DNA of 64,000 bases from Lycorma delicatula (Eukaryota; Arthropoda; Insecta; Hemiptera; Fulgoridae): assembly GCF_047948215.1 (NCBI RefSeq), contig NC_134464.1, positions 4,288,001-4,352,000 on the forward strand, in the 5' to 3' direction. The translations under genes and the position numbers were made by a program. The stretch's first letter is position 1; each line of letters starts with the position of its first letter. Positions 22,846 through 34,974 of this stretch are shown here, piece by piece. The notes beneath the pieces were generated by a model. That model was given only the letters and a program-made list of their open reading frames with translations, was not told the origin of the DNA and made no database searches.

Positions 22846-23380
22846 TTTGAAATAAGTTATCTTCCATTTAGTTGATTTTTCATTTTAACAGCATTAAATA
22901 GTTTCACATAATAAATGGAAAATAATATTAGTAAAAAAAATATTTTATGAGCATAAAAAAAAAAAATTATCGGTGATTCGATACCGAACCCCACGAATAG
23001 CAAAAGGAACTGACTTTGTGTCAGTTGCACTTCATAAGATGTGTCCCCTGTTTGTTTGTTTAGGTTTTCATTCATTATTTTGAATTTTATCTTAATTAAC
23101 AATCAATTTCAATACTCTTAAGAATCAAAAGACTTGTATAAAATATTTATTTTTATTAAGGATTATTAAAAAAAAATTTTTATTATTTTTAATAAATATT
23201 ACAACTTTATCAGTACCAAATAATACTTAATTCATATTGAAAGTGAATAATCATTCATAAATATTCGATTGTTAGCTCGTTTAATCATTATCATGTATTT
23301 AAAATTTTGTAAAATTTTTGTACAACTAAAAACTTTTGTCCCAAAATACCTTACTTATATGTTCAAATAACCCGGTAGAA
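22846..23380. other. non-coding stretch
   Basis: No gene or repeat recognised. Confidence 0.4.
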
Positions 23381-24045
23381 AATGAGATTTTGGGACGAGC
23401 GTATACGCATGCGCGCCGAATACTGTGCGCAATGCTACACCTTGTTACTTCATCATGAGTATTACCATATATTGGAATTTGTAAAATTTGAAGCATAACT
23501 AGCTCCACTAAATGAGTGGTAGAACTAAATAAAATGAAACAGCACATGCGCAGAGGTAAGAGTAGGGATAAAATCACGTTTTAAACCAATGCAGTAGAAA
23601 TGTTCTGATTTTGTATTTTGGTCGTTGATCTCTATAAAAATTTTCTGCAACTGTCGGTAAATGTTTGCTTGTGTTACAAAAATGACCATTCTTTTGGTTA
23701 TCTAACTTGAGTAAAATAAACATCGCGATTATAATCGCGCAAGTGTACAACGGCTTTATTTAGTTTCCAACCGCTCATTCTGCTGCTCTGAAGTAAGCTT
23801 CAATATTGAATATGTAATTGCATTTTACGCTGTAAGTTCCCGTATCCAGTTATATAGAGATCAGTGTAGTTTCCCGCCAAGTGATATTTTTTCATTGTTT
23901 GTCATTACTTATAGTGGTAGCTGTTCTGTAAGAATAAAAAAGGAAAAAAACAAATTGTACAACGTTAATTACAATTTAAATTTGTTTTGTTGTTTATTTA
24001 ATCGTCTTAAACAAGAAAAAAAATAAATGGAATCTGTACTTTCAG
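23380..24045. promoter_or_regulatory. CpG-rich patch in CpG-poor domain; candidate promoter or first exon
   Basis: Local clusters such as CGTATACGCATGCGCGCCGA (23400-23419) and CATCGCGATTATAATCGCGC (23722-23741) contrast with the CpG-free flanks. At 24027 a tiny frame ATGGAATCTGTACTTTCAG is followed by GT (24046), which could be a 19-nt first coding exon with a weak donor. No downstream exon joins convincingly. In a genome with gene-body methylation, such a patch between depleted flanks would fit an unmethylated promoter, perhaps bidirectional. This is inference only. Confidence 0.25.
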
Positions 24046-26200
24046 GTTAGATTTTTCGTTTGCTGTTATAAGAATTATTTTGTGTAATTTGGTAGTTTCA
24101 TCCGTATGTTTGCATATTATATTATCATTTACGTTTGTGATTTTATCAATCCGACGTCCAAAAATAATTGGCATTACTGTGTTCAGGTTGCAGCCTAATG
24201 GTTCTTTGTGTGGAGTCGTTTTGTGAAAACATTATGTAGTGTTCGTTCAGTTTTGCTGTTTTGCAGAAAAAAGTGTTTTGTTATTATTTGTACTACTTTA
24301 TTTAGTATTAAGAATTGTGTTTATTTTTATTAGTTAATGCTAATGAAATTAAATTTTTAGGTTATGCAAGACGTTTGTAGTTGCTGTAACAACTTGAATC
24401 GAATACTTATAACATATTCCCTACCATCATTAATATATGCACTGTAAGTCGTAGTTAATCACTATTATATTTTGATTCATGAGAACAATTTTTGTTAACA
24501 CAGAGGTAATAGTGCCGGGCTTGCTTTAGATTGTTTTAATTTCTTTTACTTTTTATTCATTGCATTTTACTCCTCTTTTTAGTGGATGTAAAATCATTCT
24601 AAGTTTTTTCTTCAAGGTGTTGTGAATGAATCCCACATAGCAGACAACTTTAATGTTTTTTTCTTGTAAGACATCTTACCGTTATTGTATTCTAGGGTAA
24701 GTATATTAACATATTATTGACTAATTTTTTGTGTAATTAAAATAGTTGCATGTTTTTACAAGGACACTATAATTTTTATTAATATTAATAAATTCTGTTC
24801 ATTTCTTTAATATCTAATATATAAATAACTTGTGTTAGTGAAATATTGAAAAATTGAATTGCTATAATTTTTTTAATATATTACTTTTTTACAGGTGGAT
24901 CATGCCATTAAGAATTTCAAAACGTTTGAAGAAAGAAAAACTATTCAAAGGAAGGAAAGAATTTGCTGTTAATTTGTGGATGCTTAATTGATATTTATGT
25001 CTGTGGAAGTTAGTTGTGACAATTGATTAATTTCATATGAATTTTTGTTTGTTGAAGTTTCATATAAATTTAAAAGATTGTTTAAATTTAATGTGCAAGG
25101 AACTACTTCTAATTTGTGTTTATGTAAAATCAGATAATTTCAATTTTTTTTCCATTGACATGAAGTTTTAATTATGATGGCATTTTTTGTACTTGTGATT
25201 GATTTTATTGTGAAACATCATAATCTGCCAAGTTAATTTGCTTGTCTATCACTTCATGGCTGAAAATTATAATTGTTTTTTAGCTAACTTAACTTAATCT
25301 TATATGAACAATTATATAAATTGTATTAATGAGTTCTTTGTGTACTTATTGTCAAAGCTTCATTTTTTAAAATCTTATAAAATTCTAGATATTGATACTA
25401 ATTTTAAATGTTCTTTTATTAAAATATCTTATCGTAATTATTTTTTTATGTTGATAAATACTATAACATTTGTTACTTTTCAACAATGCTTTCCTTTTCT
25501 TTACTTCTGATAAAGGTTTTTAAAAATATTCTTTTGTCTGAAGTGTGCTTTTGTTCAATAATAATACAATAAAACAAAAAGCTTACTTTCCAAAAAAAAA
25601 ATATTCTTTTTTAGTCCATCCGTGATTAGACCAATGACTTTTTCCATCTTCATCATCCCATTTTTGGCCCTTCAATAATTTCCTTCTAATCATCGGAACT
25701 GCATCACTTGATTTACATTACTTGTAATTTTTTAAGCTTCAGAGTACTGTAATTAAATTTTATGTTCATATAAATGTATTGTATAATTATACCATTTTCT
25801 TACATTTATATATTATTTTTCCTTAATATTTTCTGATAAATTTACATGTAATCAATGTTTGTTCACTTTTAAAACTACATTTCTTAGTATTCTTGTATAT
25901 TCATGATGGCTTAGCCACAATGGGTGAGCATTTAAGTCGTCATAGTAAAGATAGTCATGTAGTAAGACATTACTTTACTTTTTTTTTGTATTTGCATTGA
26001 GAGATGATAAATCTAAAATCGAGGTGTGAATGGTGTATTCATTGTTTACTTCTATAAATTTATGGTGCATATAAAAGTGCACCCTGTTTTAGTTCATTTT
26101 GATATCTATTTAGATATCGCCAAAGTTAAAGGAAGACTGAAAAAATTATAGTCTATGAAAACCAAAATGTTATCTAGTTTTGATGAGATTTCTTCATATG
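24046..26200. other. AT-rich stretch, possible intron or UTR
   Basis: No convincing exon. An acceptor-like TTACTTTTTTACAG lies near 24894, followed by a 29-codon ATG frame from 24903. An AATAAA occurs near 25568. Neither can be assigned to a gene. Confidence 0.3.
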
Positions 26201-26229
26201 CTCTAAAATTCGTGTGTGAACATATTTCT

Positions 26230-26907
26230 TATGTTTTTGCATATTTATGCAATTTAAGCCTATAGTCGGGTAAATTTCCAGATAAATTTAAATAGTGGTA
26301 GTTCCTATTTATAAAAAAAAGATAGCGATTATGTCAGGAACTTTAGGCCCACAGCCCTGCTTTCACAATTTTCAAAGATTTTGGAAACTAGTATAGTCAA
26401 GACCGGTTAACTTTCATAATAAAATTAATTTTTTCAGTGTTAATCAATTTGGCTTTCAGAAAATTTAAATTTAAGCACTGAAAACGCCTTATTTTAATTT
26501 TTCTCACGTTTGTAAATGACATCAATGAAGATTCTAACACTGTTGCTCTCTTTCTGGATATCCAAAAGGTTTTGATGTTGATCATAACAAATTAAATAAG
26601 ATGGAGCAAGCGGATATAAGAGGTTTAGCCTTTAAGTAGTTTGGATCCCACTTATAGGGAAGAACTCAAAAGGTTAAAATTAAAAATTCACTCTGTAACA
26701 AGGGAGTATTAAAAGTCGGTCTCCCTCAAGGTTCACTTTTGGGCCCAATTCTGTTCCTAATTTATATTAACGACTTCTGTTCTGGTAAATTTCAATGTTA
26801 TTTGACCTCTTATGCCGATGATACTGCACTTTTTTGAGAGAAAAAAGCTTTGACCGAGTTTTGAAGTCTATCAAAGAGGACTTATTTAAAATTGCATTGT
26901 GTTTAAA
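26230..26907 (+). pseudogene. CR1/Jockey-like LINE reverse transcriptase relic
   Basis: Pieces in order: RNFRPTALLSQFSKILE (26337-26387), a degraded QFGF block (about 26445), an AFD-like block (about 26560), LPQGSLLGPILFLIYINDF (26721-26778) and YADDTAL (26811-26831). Many stops and shifts interrupt them. The frame runs on to LCLKSKN (near 26900), where the inverted SINE begins, so the SINE probably landed in this LINE. Confidence 0.7.
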
Positions 26908-27090
26908 GTCAAAGAACACCGGTATCCACGATCTAGTTTTCAAATCTGTGTAGAAGTAATTATCTAGTATTCAGGAACGGTCGACCTGAGACTGTACAAG
27001 GCTGCACTTCATTTACATTCGTACATGTCATCCTCTGAAGTAATACCTTAGGGTGGTTCTGGAGGCTAAACAGAAAAAAAGAGGCTTTTT
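26908..27090 (+). repeat. SINE family 1 copy with 5' inversion
   Basis: Bases 26911-26958 are the reverse complement of SINE positions around 34770-34818 (anchor AACACCGGTATCCACGATCT against AGATCGTGGATACCGGTGTT). From 26971 the SINE continues in forward orientation (TCAGGAACGGTCGACCTGAG) to GGAGGCTAAACAG near 27073 and an A-rich tail. About 30 bp between the two parts are missing. Confidence 0.8.
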
Positions 27091-27094
27091 TGAA

Positions 27095-27695
27095 TCGCCC
27101 TTTGACTTCTAACGACAAACTGAATGATTTTTCCTCTAATATTTCTATAAGTTATATTAATCGTTGAATTTCTAACGGGCCACTTTTGCTCTCATTTATA
27201 TATCTTTAATAATCTTAAATCGATAGTAACTCCTAAAACAGGACTCTTGCTCTCAAGCGGTACCTAATTTTCTAAACTGTTACTTAATCACAAAAATTAT
27301 TATTTCATCATAAATTATCGCACACGGTTTTAAATTAGAAAACTACGGTTACTCTTGTGAGCCTGATGTAGTAAGATTAGAAGCTACGGGTACAAACTGT
27401 TGTAGATCTACAGAATTATTTATTTAATTTATAAGCTACATCTAATTTGTAACTCTGTTGTGTATTTTATTGTTTGTCTTAAAAGTGTATTCTTAGGTTG
27501 GAAAATAAATTTTTTTTTTTTTTTAAATCTGCATGAATCTAGTTGATACTTAAAGGACCTACACAAACTTTTTAGGTATTATATAATATTGACTTAGTTT
27601 ATGACATTTTGCATTATTGTTGTACCAATTTTAAACTATTTCTTCAAAGAATTCCCAACTATTAAGTCCAAATTAATTTTGAATAAATTTGTGTT
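27095..27695. other. non-coding stretch, probable LINE 3' remainder
   Basis: No coding motif. It may hold the continuation of the interrupted LINE, but this cannot be shown. Confidence 0.3.
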
Positions 27696-27802
<107 letters not shown>

Positions 27803-28789
27803 TTTTTTAACTTAACCATTTTTTCATTCATAATATTGTAGAACCTCATGGACACACACACACATGTTCTCTCTCTCTGTGAGCTAACAGTTAGTTTTTT
27901 GCTTGCAGGTTTAATTTCTGCAACAGGTGGGATATTTTAGTTTTGTTGTGGTTGACATAATTGTTTTTCAGTTCATTTTTATGCGTCCATTAAAAATAAT
28001 CATGTTCAGGTGCAGAAGAAAAATGTCTCTTTATTCTTCACTATTGGTTGTAAAATAATAAGATTCACAAAGGTTGCTGTTATTCGTGAAGAATTATGTG
28101 TGAAATTTACTAATTCTCCACTACTGACCCGTCACCACAAGAAAATTGCTTTCACCATCGACAATCTTTTTTCAATCATCATAACGCTCAGTATCACTTG
28201 TACAATTAAATCGACTCATTTAATTGTATTTTATGAAAAATTAGTGTAGCTGTTTTTGTATTTCAAAAGAAAAAATAAACATAAAACATACCGCTCAGTA
28301 GCGGTGGTGAAGAGTTAGTTAGTTCATTTAGATAGTGCTGTCGTTGAAATGCTTAGTAATTTTATAGATCTTGAATGTCGGTTTTTTAAAACCGATATGA
28401 ACTTCATGTTTCACAAATAAAGTTTTTTTGAATAATTTTATGTAATACTTTGAACCGGTAAAACCGTAATGACTTGTCGGAAAGAAATTTGTTTTCGATA
28501 TAAATTTAATCTGAAAGTCACCGGATTTGGAGATAAGCGACTTTTAACTCGTAATAATTTGAACGCTTTTAAAATGCCATAATAATTTTAATTTATCAGA
28601 ATTCAAAAAGCCGGATCGCCTGGGATCTGAAGATATTCAGTAAAACGAAAAGAATGCTGCGAAGTATCTAAAACGATCTACGATCAAATATTTTTATTAA
28701 AAAGGTTTCAAGAATAATACGTATTGCAAAAACAACGTTTAACAAAAATGCTATCCTCGAAACCGTTAACGGCGTAAAATCATCCGGGA

Positions 28790-28985
28790 AGTTTATCAGG
28801 AACGAATCGGGAGACCGTCTTAGAACGTTGTCTAGTTGTGTTTGAAAAGAAGCCGATGCGGTTACAAACTTTGTTCAGATCGCCGGTGATTTTAACTATT
28901 ACTTTTTTAATTGTAAACATCACGTTTATTAACAGCCAGGATATTTTTAGTCGGCTAATTTCTGAAGCGATTAACTTTACTCGGT
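28790..28985 (+). pseudogene. CR1/Jockey-like LINE endonuclease, 5' part (split by piggyBac)
   Basis: Shifted frames give ESGDRLRTLSS, then VQIAGDFNYY (about 28878-28907; GDFN is the conserved endonuclease motif), then FSRLISEAINFTRF (about 28944-28985). The next expected residues are found only after the piggyBac-like insert, starting at 32782. The gene is broken by shifts as well as by the insertion. Confidence 0.5.
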
Positions 28986-29775
28986 TTAACCTTTTCAGAT
29001 CAGGAAGCCAGTAAAGTGGCTCTGTGCGGTGACAGTTTTAAAACGCTGTTACAAAATCATTTTATATGGGATCTAAGTCGGTTATATTTTTTTATATTCA
29101 CAAAGAAATCAGTTTTATTATACAATTTGAACTATAGTTATACGAATTAAAATGTTTTATTTGGACAAGAAAGAATATGACCATTTTTTTCTCAGAAATG
29201 TGCTTGTGTGTGTGTGTGTGACTGGTGTATTATAATTGCTATGAGGGTTACGGATTTATTTATTATTTACAAAACTAGCTTATTATATTAGCAACAAAAC
29301 GATGTATTGAAACACATAATAAGTTATGTTATACGGCACACACAAAAAAAAAAGGAATTTGTGGTCATAAATGTGTCACTTTTATTTGAGGCCTAATAAA
29401 TCTTGTCTGACAAAAGATATCGGCATCAATGAAACACATACCGATTCGTAATGAATAACAGTATACAGTAAAAATAGTTTTTGGTCAATCCGAATAGCCT
29501 TTTAAGTGGAGGGGATTTTTATAAAACGTAGTTTTTACTGAATTTCTTTCTTTATACTAACATATGTTACTTTATTGTGTGAGTGAGTACGAGTGAACTG
29601 CAGTAAGTAACTTACTATCGCAAACCGGCGTTCCGTTGGTAATATATTATTTCATTATTTTTTTCAAAATTACATCGGTTTTTTTTTATTCAGTGCGATT
29701 TTTTTCACATATAGGGCGTTTTTTTTAAATTTGTGATTTTTTTTTATTTGCCGTAATTTTTTTTTTATCGAGACA

Positions 29776-31915
29776 ATGAATGACGAACAGATTAGGTTTG
29801 CTCTTGACGAAGAACTTTCAGATTATGACGAAAATGACAGTGACGACCTTGAGGGCTTGGACGACATCAAAAATACTGAAATTAGGAGTAACGATTTTTC
29901 GGAACCGCATCTCCTGAATTTTAGTAGCGACGATGATGATCCAGGTCATTCGATTAGTGATACTGACACGGAACAGAAAATAAATGTAGCCGGTTCAGTT
30001 CTACATCCACATGCTGAAGGAAACGGTAATATATTTCATGAAATCCATTATGGTTCTCCAGTGCAGTTGGATGTTGAAATGCAACCAGCTGTTGAATTTC
30101 CTCTCCAAGATGAGGAACTTGACACGGCGGAGTTACAAGAAAATCCAACTGACCGGGCCCAAAATGACGAAACAGTTACAGATGACGAAGGTTACGAGTT
30201 GGAAGGTCGTCTGCCGGTTCTTGGAAATCCCTGGTTAGTTTGTACTGATAGGTGTAAATATGACACACTAAACAGTTTGCCTTTTATGGGTCCGGAACCA
30301 GGTGCATTTGTAAAGAATCCCGACCTTTTGGCTAAATCCGCTCCTCATAAGAGAGGTCGGCCTAAGAAGCGTCGTAGGAATTTACACAATGTGCCTGAAT
30401 ATATTCCTGATCCCCGTATTCATGGGCAGACGCCGTTTGCCGTATCTATGTTGTTTTTTGGGGCTATCCTTGAAAAAGTAACATCACAAACTAATTTGTA
30501 TTTTCAAAGCCGTAGACCTGATAGGCCATTACCTAAGGACAGAATTCAAGGTGACGTTAGTCTTGCCCAGATGAAACGTTTCTTTGCAATCATCCTGGAA
30601 ATGGGTCATACTGTAAGACACACTTTACAAGAATACTGGTCGACTGACGAGGTTTCCCATTTCGCTTGGTTTGGGAATACATTACCGAGAACTGTCTTTC
30701 TTCATATTTTGAAGTATTTACACTTCACTAACCAGGATCCACCAATAGAATCAGAAATGCAAACTGGTAATTATGACCGTCTCTGGAGAGTACGCGAAAT
30801 ATTTTAAATTGCTCGTCAGAAATCTCGTGAACTCTTTAATCCACGACAACAAATTGTAGTTGATGAGGTTTTATGCGCCTACAAGGGTAGAGTCTTGTTT
30901 CGGCAGTATATACCTAGTAAACGAAAGCGCTTTGGGATAAAGGTTTACAGACTTTTCGATAATTCTGGGTACACATTCGATATGAATGTATATCTCGGGA
31001 GACAACGAGAGGAACAAAATGTAAACGAAAAAATTACTGAACGTACAGTTATCAATCTAATTGCAGGTTATGAAAATTGTGGATATCATTTGTATATGGA
31101 AAATTTTTTTTCATCCCTGCAATTATATCGACGACTGAAAGATGTGGGAATTCTAGCTTGTGGAACAGCTCGATCCAATCGTGCTGGAATGCCAGCTGAA
31201 TTCACACGAAACAGACGTAAACAATTAGGTTTGACCAGACACCGGTTAGCCTGTCGTACGACACTGGATGGAATATCTTGTATTCTATTCAATGACAAGC
31301 GAATGGTAACACTTCTGTCTTCTATTCATGGGCCTGCTGAAGAGGGTAAATACAGTGTAACAATTCACGGTACAGAAAATGTCGTGAGACCTGTAATGAT
31401 TGTAGATTACAATAATTATATGGGGGCTGTTGATCAATCTTATCTTCTGTCTTCAAGCTATTACTTACATAGGCGCATGACAAAATGGACGAAAAAACTT
31501 TTTTCCACATTTTTGATATGCTCTTTTTCCACATTTTTGATATGCTCCTTGTCAATGCTTATACGGCTTACAATAAATAATAAATAATAATAAATAATAC
31601 GGCAATAAGATGGAGAAGAACCAATCCTTCTGATGGTTTCGAAATGAGGTTTTGAAAGGGCTTGTTTCATCATCTCCTACGAGATTTTCTGCACGAGGAT
31701 CTTATGTAAGAAATCGTGAATTTTTACGTCTTGAAAGTTGTGAAGCAAGACATTTTCCTAAACGTGAGGGAACAAACAGTTTTAGACAATGCGTTGTGTG
31801 CTCGGCAAACGGCATTCGCGTAAGATCAGTCTGGAGGTGTGTGGCTTGTGAGGTACCACTCTGTATAGATGGATGCTTTCTCGTGTATCACACACGCCAA
31901 AATATCACCAACTAG
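29776..31915 (+). pseudogene. piggyBac transposase pseudogene
   Basis: Starts at ATG 29776 with the usual acidic N-terminus. The DDE_Tnp_1_7 region begins near 30420 and includes LQEYWSTDE and ILKYLHFTNQ. A TAA at 30805-30807 ends the first frame; the same frame resumes to about 31497. Catalytic positions: first Asp kept (VDEVLCAYKGR, GAT 30862-30864); second replaced by Glu (YMENFF, GAA 31099-31101); third kept (GAVDQS, GAT 31432-31434); the fourth conserved Asp is Tyr (31441-31443). A one-base loss near 31500 and a 24-bp tandem duplication break the frame before the NAY block, followed by AATAA-type expansion. The C-terminal cysteine-rich domain (CVVC, WRCVACEVPLC; 31785-31900) is intact in another frame. 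The usual length is 550-650 residues. No active protein is expected. Confidence 0.85.
31501..31548. repeat. 24-bp tandem duplication within the transposase relic
   Basis: Two 24-bp units (31501-31524 and 31525-31548) that differ only at the last base. In the displaced frame they read FSTFLICS twice. Confidence 0.9.
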
Positions 31916-31924
31916 GGGTAAGAG

Positions 31925-32700
31925 CTTTTTATTTATAAATTTATTACTTCATTTTATTTGTTTAGGTTATTTATTATTTTTCATCTATTTCATTCTTTTG
32001 TTTTTTTGGGGAATCTCCCATATTGCGATTTATATGTTGGTGTAAAAACTAGTGCGCGCTCGTAATTTCTTATTTTATATATTATATATATATAATATAT
32101 ATTACGATTTTATATACATAGTAACATAAAAAATAACTGTTGTTTGTACCGAATAGCTTGTAATTACTGGGGTAATTATTATGCGTTTCATGAACTCTAT
32201 TGCCCCCCCCCCCCCGTGGCGTGTAACAGCAATACTCTGTTGTAAAAAAAGTTTTTTTACGTAATAAATGCTCTAAGGAAGTCTTATAATTTTTAAAATA
32301 AATTTTACATTATATGTAACGCTAAGAAAAAATAAATAACTATAAAAATTTCTCGAAACTGATATGCTAATTAATCTGTAATTTATGACACGGGTTTTTC
32401 ATCATATTTTGCCCAACTTTCAACCGATTTGCTTGAAAGTATTTTTTTTTTTAATCAGCAAACTATGTTTCATAAACACAAATAAAAAAAAAAAAAAATT
32501 CGCTAATAAAAAACGCGGTAGAAATGCGCAAAAAAAATTCTGCAATTAAATTATTGTAATTTTTGTACGGTTTCAATTTTTTTGTTGTTACAGGCATAAA
32601 AAATATCCAATCGTAAGGTTTTTTTTTTTGTCAGAATCTGTTAAATCTCGTTAATATACTGTAATTTTTTGAAAATTTTTTCACAAGAGGGTAGCATAAG
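31925..32700. other. piggyBac 3' non-coding part
   Basis: AT-rich, with TA-palindromic sequence near 32075-32105 and a C13-type run at about 32203-32215. No coding content. Confidence 0.5.
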
Positions 32701-32781
32701 ACTATGAAGAGAGGCAATCAGATACCAACTATTTTTGCGGAGCGCTAAGAAGCGCGGAGCATTGTGATGGGAAAAGGTTAA

Positions 32782-33260
32782 TAGACGATACGAATTTTAG
32801 TTGTGTTAATGACGGTAAATTTTCTTTCTAAAAGTATTTTAGGTTGTTAGTTTCTGTAATATCCTAAACAATTTTCGGGCTGGAACGAGAGTCCAGCAGT
32901 AGTTATTAAAGCAGCTGCACCGCTTCTTACCTGTCGCTTACGCTTGCGTTTCACAATTCTAAGTTTTCAAATAAATTTACGTTTGCCGAGGTAAATCCAC
33001 GGTAGAAAAATTCGATTCTGGGGAAAGCGTCAAATTATCAGCCTGCGACTCTGTTGCCTGAATTACATATAGTTTTTAAACGCGACCGAATCGGATAAAG
33101 TTCATTTTGGATTCAGGAAAAAAATACGCGAGTAACGATGCCGTTTTAAACCGACCGCAAAATTAGCGATGAAGTCCTTAGATAGATCAAAAGATACGTT
33201 TTGTATGTCGCGTGACCTGTCGATGACCACCTTAGATTTTGCTAAGCGTTACATTTGTTA
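32782..33260 (+). pseudogene. CR1/Jockey-like LINE, 3' part (endonuclease end and reverse transcriptase)
   Basis: Continues the LINE cut at 28985. Near 32783 comes LIDDTNFSCVNDGKFSF, matching the usual IDN(I)..N end of the endonuclease. SPAVVIKAAAPLL follows (about 32893-32930), then a FSNKFTFAEV block (about 32968-32998), NYQPATLLP (33033-33059), HFGFRKK (33103-33123), and a SKDTF..DLS..LDF-like block (33187-33240). These are the pre-RT and first RT motifs in the right order. Frameshifts and stops are frequent. The catalytic ADD box was not found downstream. Confidence 0.6.
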
Positions 33261-33264
33261 TTTT

Positions 33265-34670
33265 TATTAAGAAACGCATCGAAACCTATCCTTTCTGTCT
33301 ATTTATTTAATCTATTAAAAAGAACTTTAATTACGTTTGCGATTAACTTTAGAAAATATTTGTACCCCTTAAAGTAAAAATAAATCTAACCGCTTCAAAC
33401 ATCTTAATTCAGTATTTCATACAAATTATCCCGTACTGCTTGAGCTCAAGCTAAAACACGCTTAGAAGAACCCTGAAATTACTTGTAGCCGCTTCTTTTG
33501 ACGATGTTTTACCAAAACTGTCGAGTTTTAAAAAAAAAATTAGCGACTTGAAAATTAACTCGATAGATTAAGTTTTTTGTCGATAGATCGATAGAGTTTT
33601 GTCAACAAATTCACAAACGCGGTATATATTGAGATATCTTTTTCAGATTATGATTTGCGATGTTCAAAATATAATTATTGAATTTAAAAAAAAAAAAATG
33701 TTAAGAAATTTTCTTACCTACGTAGTATTTATCGTTGTGTTTTTCTTGTATTTTTACTACTCGCTCAGGACAGCTATTGTATGTAAATTTGTTGAAAAAA
33801 ATAAATAAATAAATAGGTGTAATATGTTTTGGATTGTTATGTAAGTTATATTTATATTCTTGTTTACAGGGTCTAATCTTATCGAATTTTTAACTACGAT
33901 TACGTAATGTAAATATATTTTATACTCGAACGCATTAATAAATTGTGTGACCGCTATTATCGGGCATACTGCCGTTAAATTATCCGTATAATAATTTTTG
34001 GAAAAAGTACCTGATCTTTCAGCATCTGTTCTGGTAAAATATCGTGTGAATACCGGATGCAAACGAGGAGTTCCAAAATACGCATCAGGCGCTTTCTCCT
34101 CTTTCTGCAACGTTCAGAATTTGCGTCCTTGAAAACCGACCTAAGATTTTGGTAAAAATAACTGTGACGTAGATGTTCTTTTCCCTTTTCCTTGGTTTGT
34201 TAACCGGATTAATTTACTATATTTTGATATGTAACGTGCTTTAATTATTAGACAATTACATTAATCGTAATGAATTATTTAAAAAATATCCATTTTATGT
34301 TTTCACTATTCTTAGAAATAAACAACCGCGCTGCTCGTTCGGTTTGTCATTTTTATCATTAATCGCTGCAAACAATTAATTTAAAGCGGTTTCAAATCAA
34401 ATTGTCTGTCAACTAAAGCAAAATTACTCAAAAAAAGAATGTTGAATGAAATTAAAAATGCTTATTTTTTATAAATATTTTGATAATATATTAATTTAAG
34501 AATGTATTCTTGTTTCGTCTTCTGGGATGCATTAATTTCTTATTTTATACTACCCGCTCCAGTATAAGACATCCAAGTTAAAAACAGAATTGATCAGAAT
34601 TATTTATCTGAGAGTAATAATACTTATACGGTAAGCCCCTACGGTGAATAGACTGAAGGTAAGGTATATA
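33265..34670. other. non-coding stretch, CpG-rich domain
   Basis: No further LINE motif or gene could be recognised. The frames at 33599-33808 and 33757-34110 have no recognisable content. Confidence 0.4.
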
Positions 34671-34677
34671 TCATAAT

Positions 34678-34969
34678 CCACCGGGTCGGTCTAGCGGTGT
34701 ACGCGTCTTCCCAAATCAGCCGATTTGGAAGTCGAGAGTTCCAGCGTTCAAGTCCTAGTAAAGCCAGCTATTTTTACACGGACTTGAATACTAGATCGTG
34801 GATACCGGTGTTCTTTGGCGGTCGGGTTTCAATTAACCACACATCTCAGGTACGGTCGAACTGAGAATGTACAAGACTACACTTCATTCACACTCGTACA
34901 TATCATCCTCTGAAGTGTTATCTAAACGGTAGTTACCGGAGGTTAAACAAGAAAATAAAGAAGAAGATT
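34678..34969 (+). repeat. tRNA-derived SINE family 1, best copy
   Basis: About 290 bp. The head has pol III promoter-like boxes: A-box-like GGTCTAGCGGTGTACG (from 34688) and B-box-like GCGTTCAAGTCC (34744-34755), separated by an anticodon-arm-like palindrome CCAAATCAGCCGATTTGG. The body contains CTAGATCGTGGATACCGGTG and the tail ends in an A-rich AAGAAAATAAAGAAGAAGA. Fragments of the same family lie at 10594, 11677, 18172 and 26908. A target-site duplication is not clear. Confidence 0.8.
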
Positions 34970-34974
34970 AGACT

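Larger units (their letters stand above)
28986..32781 (+). mobile_element. piggyBac-like DNA transposon, decayed, nested in a LINE
   Basis: TTAA at 28986-28989 and 32778-32781 flank the insert, as expected for piggyBac. The left end reads CCTTTTCAGATCAGGAAGCC; the right end, reversed, reads CCTTTTCCCATCACAATGCT: 14 of the first 19 bases agree. The transposase pseudogene lies centrally, with ~790 bp before and ~860 bp after. The flanking DNA on either side belongs to one LINE reading frame region, which supports these borders independently. The terminal repeats are imperfect, in line with age. Near the right end GCGGAGC occurs twice as a subterminal repeat. Confidence 0.65.

Noticed and set aside
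32203..32215. Run of C's as a functional element
   Set aside because: Simple homopolymer; may also be an assembly-sensitive site.
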